Below, one piece after another: positions 1 to 4,914 of a DNA stretch of 7,395 bases; positions within the stretch are counted from its first letter, which is position 1; every line of letters starts with the position of its first letter. The notes under the pieces were generated by a model. The model saw nothing but the letters and a program-made list of their open reading frames with translations, was not told where the DNA came from and did not search any database. Source of the stretch: Candidatus Gastranaerophilales bacterium. Lineage in GTDB: Bacteria; Cyanobacteriota; Vampirovibrionia; Gastranaerophilales; Gastranaerophilaceae. The position numbers and the translations under genes are program-made. Where the stretch lies: assembly GCA_944325615.1 (NCBI GenBank), contig CALVAU010000013.1, positions 1-7,395 on the forward strand, written 5' to 3'.

Positions 1-1
1 T

Positions 2-832
2 TACAATGGATATCAAGAGTTTAAAGCGATTATTGATTTCGACCCTTATAAGTCCCAAATTGCTGATATGCTCCCGAAAATAGAAAGAGTTTCAAATGGC
101 GAAAATGCTTTTAGTGAGAAAATAAATAACGATAATTTTGAGGTGAAACTTGAAGAAAATAAATTGTATATAGCTAAAAATAAAGGAAAGCAAGTATTGC
201 TTGACTTGTCTACATTTCCAGAAAGTTATCAAAAAAATGTTATAATGCAAATAAATTCAGCGGTTTTGTATGATGTCGCAATTTCAAATACACCAATAAA
301 GTTAGATGACAGCATAAACGATAATCATTTTGGAAGTACAACAACAGGACTTTATGACACTAAAGAAGGTATAAAACTAGATCCTAACGCTACAATAGGT
401 CAAAGAGCCATGAAAACAATAGTACATGAATGCGGGCATGTATGTGATCATATTGATGATAAAGATAATGCAATAAAGTTTTTGAAAGAGCAGATGAAAG
501 ATCCTGTTTTTATGAATGGACGTGACAGACCTATTACAATACAAGAAATGCTAGACGAAAGTGGTACCTTACAGCCTGTATCACCTGTTGATGAAAAACT
601 TAATGAGGTATTTAAAAAAGAACTGGAAAGTTTTAATAAAAATCCCCCAAATGTAAATCAAAATGCCGAATATGCATTGACAAGTAAAATGGAATTTTTT
701 GCAGAGTCTTACACGCTTTTAAATACAGGATCATGCAAGTCAGAATATGTAATAGCGAATTATTTTCCTGAAACTCTAAAACGAGTGAAAGAACTTATAG
801 AGCAAAACAGAGCACAAAGAGAAAATAACTAA
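2..832 (+). CDS. Putative zinc metallopeptidase (HExxH, lethal-factor-like), 5' end outside window
   Basis: The reading frame is open from base 2, so the gene begins before the window; the ATG at 68 has no clear ribosome site and is probably internal. About 276 residues are visible. The motif HECGHVCDH (His142 to His146, counting from the first visible codon) is an HExxH zinc site with Glu as catalyst. About 90 residues later EFFAESYTLL (Glu235) is well placed as the third zinc ligand, followed by a 'YFPETLKRVKELIE' tail. This arrangement resembles the anthrax lethal factor-like (ATLF) gluzincin fold, which is family knowledge; the substrate is unknown. No signal peptide can be judged because the N-terminus is missing. 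The gene ends in a hairpin shared with the convergent DUF151 gene and lies on the host side of the tRNA, so it is probably not part of the integrated element. Confidence 0.75.
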   Translation, partial: YNGYQEFKAIIDFDPYKSQIADMLPKIERVSNGENAFSEKINNDNFEVKLEENKLYIAKNKGKQVLLDLSTFPESYQKNVIMQINSAVLYDVAISNTPIKLDDSINDNHFGSTTTGLYDTKEGIKLDPNATIGQRAMKTIVHECGHVCDHIDDKDNAIKFLKEQMKDPVFMNGRDRPITIQEMLDESGTLQPVSPVDEKLNEVFKKELESFNKNPPNVNQNAEYALTSKMEFFAESYTLLNTGSCKSEYVIANYFPETLKRVKELIEQNRAQRENN

Positions 833-858
833 AAAGTCGAGAATTATCTCGACTTTTT
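831..858. terminator. Bidirectional Rho-independent terminator
   Basis: A perfect 12-bp inverted repeat (831-842 and 847-858, arm AAAAAGTCGAGA) with a 4-nt ATTA loop. It has A's on one side and T's on the other, so it gives a U-tract in both directions. It starts one base after or within the stop of the metallopeptidase gene and just beyond the stop of the DUF151 gene, so it should end transcription of both convergent genes. Confidence 0.88.
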
Positions 859-861
859 TAA

Positions 862-1377
862 TTATTGATCACTTTCATGGTGGTCTTTGTCTTTCATTAA
901 TTTTTCAAAATCAGAAGGTTTTATACTTTGTACAAATTTTTTAAATTCTTGAGCTTCTTCTTCGTCTTTAGCACTGTCTGTTGATACTGAACCGTTTGAA
1001 ATAACATTGGTTGTGACAAATATAGGAGCATCAACCCTTATAGCTATTGCAATAGCATCAGATGGACGGGAATCTATTTCTGTTATATTGCCCTCTTTGT
1101 CACGCAAGAATAACGTAGCATAGTAGGTTTCTTTTTCGACGTCGTTAATTTCAATTTTTTCTAGTTCATATCCCATTTTTTCAATCATGTTGACAATTAA
1201 ATCATGTGTCATAGGCCTAGAAACGGTTAAATTTTCAATTTTTCTAATAATAGCACTTGCTTCAGCGGATCCTATCCAAATAGGAAGAGCTTTACGATTT
1301 TCTTTATCGTGAAGAACTACAATAGGAGATCCGGTTCTTGTATCCAGGGCTATGCCCATAACTTTCATTTCAATCAT
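862..1377 (-). CDS. DUF151 / bifunctional nuclease family protein
   Basis: 171 aa, near the usual length of this family. Signature segments are MIEMKVMGIALD at the N-terminus, 'ALPIWIG' (30-36), 'RPMTHDL' (54-60) and the conserved 'DSRPSDAIAIAIR' (102-114). The C-terminal third is acidic with 'EFKKFVQSIKPSDFEKL'. Family members have been described as bifunctional DNase/RNase proteins, and in plants as BBD regulators; the physiological role in bacteria is poorly defined, so nuclease activity is inferred from family only. The start at 1377 is supported by AGAAAGG seven bases upstream and by alignment of the MIEMKV opening with other members. A sigma70-like promoter lies just upstream and the shared hairpin just downstream, so it is a single-gene transcript. 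The strong similarity in style to cyanobacterial homologues is the main hint to host lineage. Confidence 0.92.
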   Translation of the reverse strand: MIEMKVMGIALDTRTGSPIVVLHDKENRKALPIWIGSAEASAIIRKIENLTVSRPMTHDLIVNMIEKMGYELEKIEINDVEKETYYATLFLRDKEGNITEIDSRPSDAIAIAIRVDAPIFVTTNVISNGSVSTDSAKDEEEAQEFKKFVQSIKPSDFEKLMKDKDHHESDQ

Positions 1378-1408
1378 TATAATGCCTTTCTAATTATTGT
1401 TTACCAAA

Positions 1409-1437
1409 ATATTACATTAATTTGAACTGTCGGTCAA
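1409..1437 (-). promoter_or_regulatory. Sigma70-type promoter for the DUF151 gene
   Basis: On the - strand, TTGACC (1432-1437) and TAATAT (1409-1414) are separated by exactly 17 bases. The -35 box matches consensus at 5 of 6 positions and the -10 at 4 of 6. Transcription would begin near 1402, giving a leader of about 25 nt that carries the AGAAAGG ribosome site. Confidence 0.65.
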
Positions 1438-1493
1438 TACATATAAAAAATGATTATTTAAAGAATAATCTTATAATTAAGTAAAAATAAATA

Positions 1494-1522
1494 TTTACGA
1501 AAAAAGATATTTATGATATAGT
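1494..1522 (+). promoter_or_regulatory. Sigma70-type promoter for tRNA-Ser
   Basis: TTTACG (1494-1499), a 17-base spacer and TATAGT (1517-1522) form a plausible promoter (4/6 and 5/6 consensus) about 40 bases before the tRNA. A small dyad, GCACA-AA-TGTGC (1533-1544), lies in the predicted transcript leader and may be a processing or folding element of the pre-tRNA. Confidence 0.5.
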
Positions 1523-1565
1523 AGAATTATAGGCACAAATGTGCATGACAACCCAATATAAATAC

Positions 1566-1655
1566 GGAGTAATGGCCGAGTGGCTGAAGGCGGCACCCTG
1601 CTAAGGTGTTATGTGGGTCTAACCTGCATCTAGGGTTCAAATCCCTATTACTCCG
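1566..1655 (+). tRNA. tRNA-Ser(GCU)
   Basis: A 90-nt class II tRNA. The acceptor arms GGAGTAA (1566-1572) and TTACTCC (1648-1654) pair perfectly, with G at 1655 as discriminator. The anticodon arm CACC-CTGCTAA-GGTG places GCT at the anticodon, reading AGC/AGU serine codons. A long variable arm (GTGGGTC..ACCTGCAT region) and the T arm TAGGG-TTCAAAT-CCCTA complete the fold. CCA is not encoded; six T's follow directly and may help termination. The intact gene sits immediately next to a tyrosine integrase, so its 3' end is the likely integration target of the element to the right. Confidence 0.95.
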
Positions 1656-1708
1656 TTTTTTAGTGCCTTTTAGCGGTTTTAATTTATTCTTTGTTATCTT
1701 TTTGAGGC
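1631..1708. other. Putative attachment-site region (element/host junction)
   Basis: Tyrosine integrases commonly recombine within the 3' half of a tRNA gene and leave it intact, with int next to the junction (family knowledge). Here the T arm and acceptor end of tRNA-Ser (about 1631-1655) are followed by 53 noncoding bases and then the int stop codon. The exact core cannot be defined because the matching repeat at the other end of the element lies outside the window. No second copy of the tRNA end is seen inside the window. Confidence 0.5.
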
Positions 1709-2815
1709 TTAAATGTTCACAAAATGTTCACAAAAAAATTTTTCTTCTACCAAATTTTTAGCATTTGTATTTACTTCTTGCATTATTGCTGAATAAATGT
1801 CATTTGTTGTAGATGTCCTTGCATGACCTACTTGTCTTGATATATACACAGTTGGTAATCCTAAAGTATGCAAGATGTCCACAAACTGCCCTCTTAAATC
1901 GTGAACACGCATATAATCTTTAGGATATCCACATTTTACTAATAATTTGTCAAATTCAGAATTTATCCAATTTGCACTCACGGGCTTATCTTTTTCTTTT
2001 CCTTTAAATAAATATCCTGAAAAGATTTCATTTTTTTTGATATGCCATTTAATAATTTTTCCTACTGTTTGCGGAAAATCTACGATTCTTTTTGATTGTA
2101 GTGTTTTTGTCCTGTCTTTTAATTCTCTGCGTGTGTATTGTTTGGTGATCCAAATTTGATTTTTTTTGAAATCAATATCTTCTATACATATTGCTGAATA
2201 TTCACCCAATCTCATACCCGTAAAAATGGCTAACGTAAATAAGCAATAAAATTCGGGCAATTCATTTTTGCAAACTGCTAAAATAAGTTTTATTTCTTCG
2301 ATTTCAAATCGTTTTCGTAATATTAGAGGTTCTTTAGCCTTTGCCATATTTTCAAAAGGATTTATTTCAATTAAATTCATTTTTTTAGCATAGTTAAAAG
2401 CAGCTTTGCAAAGTTTTCGGCATCCATTTATTACATAAGGTGTTTTGATCCTTGAATTAATATCGAGCCAATTTTGGACAATATAAGGGCTAATTTCTTT
2501 TATTGAGAAATTATAAAAATATTCAAGGTGGTTTTTATAATAGCCTTTATAATTGGAGATTGTCCCGCTTGAATATTCAGCTGTTGTTTCTATGTGTTGA
2601 AAATACAGCTCTAATACTTCTTTAAAAGAATTTTTTTCTAAATCAAATTTTATAATAGTATTTTTATATTTTTTGATTGCTTCTGCTTCTGCCTGCTGCG
2701 CTTCTGTTTTTGTTCTAAATCCACTTTTACGGTATTGTTTTCTCGGATTTTTTGAAATTGTAATGCAAAATTCCCACGTGAAGCCGTCTTTTAATTTTCT
2801 CTTTCTTATGCTCAT
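1709..2815 (-). CDS. int: Tyrosine-type site-specific integrase
   Basis: 368 aa with the three-part layout of phage/ICE integrases: an N-terminal arm-binding segment ('SIRKRKLKDGFTWEF', then 'SGFRTKTEAQQAE'), a SAM-like core-binding domain (about 60-160), and a C-terminal catalytic domain. The catalytic set is visible: Arg202 in 'FTGMRLGEY', a hairpin Lys near 237-242, HDLR (His305, Arg308), His331 in 'VGHARTST' and nucleophile Tyr341 in 'NDIYSA'. It catalyses integration and, with an excisionase, excision of the element. The start at ATG 2815 is preferred over an in-frame ATG at 2836: AGAGG lies five bases before it, and it begins one base after the stop of the excisionase-like gene, so the two are translationally coupled. 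The 3' end carries a tandem 11-bp repeat and abuts the tRNA. Confidence 0.95.
   Translation of the reverse strand: MSIRKRKLKDGFTWEFCITISKNPRKQYRKSGFRTKTEAQQAEAEAIKKYKNTIIKFDLEKNSFKEVLELYFQHIETTAEYSSGTISNYKGYYKNHLEYFYNFSIKEISPYIVQNWLDINSRIKTPYVINGCRKLCKAAFNYAKKMNLIEINPFENMAKAKEPLILRKRFEIEEIKLILAVCKNELPEFYCLFTLAIFTGMRLGEYSAICIEDIDFKKNQIWITKQYTRRELKDRTKTLQSKRIVDFPQTVGKIIKWHIKKNEIFSGYLFKGKEKDKPVSANWINSEFDKLLVKCGYPKDYMRVHDLRGQFVDILHTLGLPTVYISRQVGHARTSTTNDIYSAIMQEVNTNAKNLVEEKFFCEHFVNI
1711..1732. repeat. Perfect tandem 11-bp direct repeat at the int 3' end
   Basis: AAATGTTCACA occurs twice head to tail (1711-1721 and 1722-1732), overlapping the last codons of int (C-terminal residues CEHFVNI). It is only about 55 bases from the tRNA end. 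Short direct repeats flanking the core are typical arm-type binding sites of tyrosine integrases, which is how I read it; coincidence within coding sequence is possible. Confidence 0.5.
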
Positions 2816-2816
2816 A

Positions 2817-3044
2817 TTAACCTCTGACCGGTACAAAGCCTTTATTTAACCAATTAATAATATCCTTTTCTCTAACCTTTAAACCACCTTTAGTATAAAC
2901 AGGAATTTCTCGCAACTGTCGAGTATATTTATATAAAGTACAATATTTGATCTTATATTTATTTTCTACTTCCGAAAAGGTCATAAGATCTGTTGGATAT
3001 GAATTCTTACTCTGTCCAATATTAATAACATTATTTTTCATCAT
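2817..3044 (-). CDS. Excisionase-like small helix-turn-helix protein
   Basis: 75 aa. After a short polar N-terminus, residues about 20-45 ('MTFSEVENKYKIKYCTLYKY') form a MerR/Xis-type winged-helix start. 'IPVYTKGGLKVREKDIINWL' follows, the wing and last helix usual for DNA-binding excisionases of the 'helix-turn-helix domain' class. Its position directly before int, with stop and int start one base apart, supports a role in directing excision and possibly repressing its own promoter. The ribosome site is GGAG; two adjacent ATGs exist (3044 and 3041), and the second has the better spacing (6 rather than 3 bases). The assignment to excisionase rests mainly on context; a plain transcription regulator is the alternative. 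Confidence 0.75.
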   Translation of the reverse strand: MMKNNVINIGQSKNSYPTDLMTFSEVENKYKIKYCTLYKYTRQLREIPVYTKGGLKVREKDIINWLNKGFVPVRG

Positions 3045-3082
3045 TTTCTCCTTTTTAATTTTTCTTCATGAATTTTTATTGC

Positions 3083-3113
3083 AAAAAAAAATTCTCTTTG
3101 AGAGAAATTTTTT
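3083..3113 (-). terminator. Hairpin terminator between the ASCH gene and xis-int
   Basis: TTCTCT (3092-3097) and AGAGAA (3101-3106) pair around a TTG loop and are extended by A/T runs with one bulge. On the - strand a run of about nine T's follows, so transcripts leaving the ASCH gene should end here, at least partly. T-runs on the other side make it possibly bidirectional. It separates the main operon from xis-int. I see no convincing promoter in the 40 bases between it and xis. Confidence 0.6.
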
Positions 3114-3139
3114 GTTTTTTACTATAAACTCATTTATTT

Positions 3140-3469
3140 TTATTTTATAAGTGCAAATTCAATGTCAAATACAAAATTATTTATTTTTAAATCAGTATTA
3201 TTACCATATATTAAAGAAATTGATTTAACTTTTGCTTTTAACTCTTCACCAATATAACCATTTTTAAAATTTATAAAATTATTTTCTTTTAAAAATTCTA
3301 TTTTTAAAGAAACAAATCCTTCTTTCATTTCTTTTTCAAAATCAATATCTAATTTAAAATAATTTTTAATCCTTGTTATCCAATAAGGCTTATATTCCCT
3401 ATATTCATGGGTTTTCTCGCCTGATTTTATTTTCTCAAACCATTCTTTTTTTAAGTTAAATGTTAGCAT
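3140..3469 (-). CDS. ASCH-domain protein
   Basis: 109 aa. The N-terminus 'LTFNLKKEWFEKIKSGEKT' followed by 'EYREYKPYWITRI' (22-34) is the typical opening of small phage-borne ASCH proteins, which share a beta-barrel related to PUA and YTH RNA-binding folds. The middle ('GFVSLKIEFLKE') and the end ('VFDIEFALIK') fit beta strands of the barrel. ASCH proteins bind RNA or modified nucleotides, and a few hydrolyse N4-acetylcytidine; which applies here is unknown. GAGG five bases before ATG 3469 sets the start; that GAGG overlaps the stop codon of the 47-aa gene upstream. Base composition is extreme: 28 G+C in 180 bases (3181-3360), about 16%, against about 32% in 5761-5940. The gene may be a recent cargo gene. 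It is the last gene before the hairpin. Confidence 0.8.
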   Translation of the reverse strand: MLTFNLKKEWFEKIKSGEKTHEYREYKPYWITRIKNYFKLDIDFEKEMKEGFVSLKIEFLKENNFINFKNGYIGEELKAKVKSISLIYGNNTDLKINNFVFDIEFALIK

Positions 3470-3476
3470 ATATACC

Positions 3477-3620
3477 TCATCTTTTTATTTCATCAATAAT
3501 TCCTTTTATACCCAGATATAGAACAATTATTGTTGCTAATCCAAAAGCTAATGTCATAAATATTAAACAAATATTTCCTAAAATTTTAGAGATTAAATCA
3601 CTTGCTAAAAATTCTAACAT
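3477..3620 (-). CDS. Small single-pass membrane protein (47 aa), unknown function
   Basis: A short gene starting ATG at 3620 with GAGG eight bases upstream, ending TGA at 3477-3479. The product has a short amphipathic N-terminus (MLEFLASDLISKI), one long hydrophobic span about residues 14-38 ('ICLIFMTLAFGLATIIVLYL') and a charged tail 'DEIKR'. The TGA stop is part of the TGAGG that serves as ribosome site for the ASCH gene, so the two are coupled. The transmembrane profile, ribosome site and perfect fit into the gap make it credible as a real gene. Role not recognised; small phage membrane proteins can act in superinfection exclusion, as holin-like proteins or as lysis regulators, but nothing here chooses between these. 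Confidence 0.65.
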   Translation of the reverse strand: MLEFLASDLISKILGNICLIFMTLAFGLATIIVLYLGIKGIIDEIKR

Positions 3621-3637
3621 TATTTATACCTCACTTA

Positions 3638-3856
3638 TTAAATTATATTATTTCTTATTGCTAACGCTACCGAATGTGTTCTATTTAACGAACTGAACTT
3701 TAAATTAATGTTTCTTACATAAGTTTGTACTGTTCTATAAGAAATTTTTAATTCATTTGCAATCTCTTTATCGGAAAGCCCGGAAGCTATTAATTGTAAT
3801 ACTTGTTTTTCTTTATTTGATAATTTTAAAGTTAAACTACCTTCGTAATGTCCCAT
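3638..3856 (-). CDS. Stand-alone LuxR/GerE-type helix-turn-helix protein (third copy)
   Basis: 72 aa, almost entirely one GerE-type DNA-binding domain: 'LSNKEKQVLQLIASGLSDKE' (12-31), 'IANELKISYRTVQTYVRNIN' (32-51), then 'LNRTHSVALAIRNN'. There is no receiver or ligand-binding domain. Start chosen at ATG 3856, because TCAGG lies seven bases before it and it begins two bases after the TAA of the 53-aa gene; the in-frame ATG at 3886 has no ribosome site and would overlap that gene. It resembles the copy at 6225-6428 (shared EK..QL, G..D.EIA, SY.T, the spaced S and NR, and a V..A..N.I tail), so the two look like diverged duplicates. Likely a transcription regulator of the element or the host; target unknown. 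Confidence 0.85.
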   Translation of the reverse strand: MGHYEGSLTLKLSNKEKQVLQLIASGLSDKEIANELKISYRTVQTYVRNINLKFSSLNRTHSVALAIRNNII

Positions 3857-3858
3857 TA

Positions 3859-4020
3859 TTATACCTGACTTTCTGATTGTAGCCATAGTTCAAGCATATC
3901 TTCATTTGTATATTTACTTGCTGTTTTTAAAACTAAAATTTTCGCACAATTCTTTTTAAGAAAATTACTCATTTCTTTTATAGTTGTCATATTTTTTATT
4001 CGTTCGTAGTTTGTTGTCAT
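3859..4020 (-). CDS. Small phage protein (53 aa), 'NYERIKNM...LWLQSE' type
   Basis: ATG at 4020, TAA at 3859-3861, 53 residues. The opening MTTNYERIKNMT and the ending 'MLELWLQSE' recall a family of small phage proteins that begin 'MTNYEKIKNM' and end with 'WL.SE'. Those usually carry several cysteines in between, while this one has only Cys25, so it is either a divergent or a metal-less member (recalled pattern, not checked). A weak GAGAG ribosome site precedes the ATG. Its first 56 bases overlap the end of the 61-aa gene in another frame, and its stop lies two bases before the LuxR-type gene start. Later in-frame ATGs (3990, 3972) would reduce or remove the overlap, but would lose the family-like N-terminus. 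Function unknown. Confidence 0.65.
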   Translation of the reverse strand: MTTNYERIKNMTTIKEMSNFLKKNCAKILVLKTASKYTNEDMLELWLQSESQV

Positions 4021-4150
4021 TTCTAATCTCTCTTAATTTCTCTTTTAACTCTGCTATAGTTAAATCCCGTCTTTTAATTCGTTCTTCAAGTTGCTTTATT
4101 GTATGATTCGCAAAATTTAAGGACATTTTGACAATTTCTAATTCAGTCAT
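3965..4150 (-). CDS. Small coiled-coil protein (61 aa), unknown function
   Basis: Highly charged and helical: 'ANHTIKQLEERIKRRDLTIA' followed by 'ELKEKLREIRND' gives heptad-like leucine/isoleucine spacing over about residues 10-43, then a Lys/Asn-rich tail. A strong GGGGAG ribosome site lies six bases before ATG 4150 and the gene follows the methyltransferase with a 19-base gap, so it is very probably translated. Small coiled-coil proteins like this are common filler genes in phage early operons, where they act as adaptors or anti-host factors; no specific role can be read. Its last 56 bases overlap the following 53-aa gene. Confidence 0.65.
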   Translation of the reverse strand: MTELEIVKMSLNFANHTIKQLEERIKRRDLTIAELKEKLREIRNDNKLRTNKKYDNYKRNE

Positions 4151-4169
4151 TTTAGACTCCCCACGTTGC

Positions 4170-4691
4170 TTATCTGATTGCTTGTTTAAAAAATACTAAA
4201 AAAAATGTATTATTATTTTTATGGAAAATTATTGGATGAGTTTTTATAACATCAAGAATTTTTTTTAATGTTATTTCCCTTGTAGACCATTTAAAAATTA
4301 ACGTTCCATTTAGTTTTAAAACTCTCATACATTCATCAAAACCCTTTTTAATATCCGTCGGCCACGTTTCTGAAAGTTTACCATATTTTTTACATAGCCA
4401 ACTATTTTGACCTACTTTTAATAAGTGTGGCGGATCAAAAATAACTAAATTAAAAGTATTATCATTAAAAGGAATATTGCGAAAATCTGCAATTATATCA
4501 GGATGAATTTCTAATTTACGTCCGTCGCATAAAATATCTTCAAAATCTCGAATATCCATAAAAATAACATTAGGATTCTTTTTATCAAAATGAAACATTT
4601 TTGAGCCGCAACAAACATCTAATATTTTTTTGTTTTTTGCTTCAATTCTGCACACCTCGCAAATTTGCTCTGAAAAACTTTTATTTGTCAT
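4170..4691 (-). CDS. Phage class I SAM-dependent methyltransferase (DPPH motif)
   Basis: 173 aa. Motif I is 'ILDVCCGSKMF' (23-33), an acidic strand-2 end is 'FMDIRD' (44-49), and the catalytic-type motif IV is DPPH (86-89) in 'VIFDPPHL'. 'CMRVLKLNGTLIFKW' (121-135) is the post-motif helix and strand. A DPPx motif after an aromatic/hydrophobic strand suggests methylation of an exocyclic amino group (DNA adenine N6 or cytosine N4, or a base in RNA), but His replaces the usual Tyr/Phe/Trp and no target-recognition domain is present in this short protein, so the substrate is open. A possible role is protecting phage DNA from host restriction. Start at ATG 4691: GAGG lies six bases upstream; the ATG at 4703 has none. 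It overlaps the preceding gene by 11 bases. Confidence 0.85.
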   Translation of the reverse strand: MTNKSFSEQICEVCRIEAKNKKILDVCCGSKMFHFDKKNPNVIFMDIRDFEDILCDGRKLEIHPDIIADFRNIPFNDNTFNLVIFDPPHLLKVGQNSWLCKKYGKLSETWPTDIKKGFDECMRVLKLNGTLIFKWSTREITLKKILDVIKTHPIIFHKNNNTFFLVFFKQAIR

Positions 4692-4914
4692 TTTGCACCT
4701 CATATCTTTCGCAATATACCCTTATAGTTTTTCCGTTATTTATAAAATGCAAATATTGATTATTACAATAATAATCCTCATACCAACTCTCATTTTTGCA
4801 ATTATTACAATCACAATACATAGAGTAATTACAACTGTCTTTCATATATCTTCTTACTGATTTTGTAGTTGCAAGAAGTTTTACATTTTCGATTATTGTT
4901 TCTTTAGTTTGCAT
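4681..4914 (-). CDS. Small Cys-rich protein (77 aa), possible zinc-binding
   Basis: A helical, basic N-terminus ('ETIIENVKLLATTKSVRRYM') is followed by a Cys cluster: Cys28, 34, 36, 39 and 50, with Cys68 near the end ('RVYCERYEV'). The CDCNNC segment and aromatic residues suggest a compact metal-binding fold, though no named zinc-ribbon pattern fits. A strong GGAGGGG ribosome site precedes ATG 4914. Both ends overlap neighbours by 11 bases, which fits coupled translation. I do not recognise the family; a small nucleic-acid-binding or host-takeover protein is a guess from size and operon position. Confidence 0.7.
   Translation of the reverse strand: MQTKETIIENVKLLATTKSVRRYMKDSCNYSMYCDCNNCKNESWYEDYYCNNQYLHFINNGKTIRVYCERYEVQNDK

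Noticed and set aside
862..1377. DUF151 gene as element cargo
   Set aside because: It lies on the other side of the tRNA from int, has its own promoter and terminator, and is a common chromosomal gene, so it belongs to the host.
1947..2159. Open frame on the + strand inside int
   Set aside because: It lies wholly antisense to a clear integrase, has no ribosome site and a low-complexity hydrophobic product from reverse-complement AT-rich codons.
2816..2836. Longer integrase start at ATG 2836
   Set aside because: It would overlap the excisionase-like gene by 20 bases without a ribosome site, while ATG 2815 has AGAGG at good spacing and follows the stop by one base.
3460..3696. Open frame on the + strand across the 47-aa gene region
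   Set aside because: It is antisense to the coupled - strand genes and starts inside the ASCH start region; the - strand reading has ribosome sites and fits its neighbours.
3857..3886. Longer start of the third LuxR-type gene at ATG 3886
   Set aside because: No ribosome site there, and it would overlap the 53-aa gene; ATG 3856 has TCAGG and sits two bases after that gene's stop.
4630..4860. Hydrophobic + strand frame opposite the Cys-rich gene
   Set aside because: Ile/Thr/Phe-rich translation is the usual shadow of Asn/Lys/Glu-rich genes on the other strand; no ribosome site.
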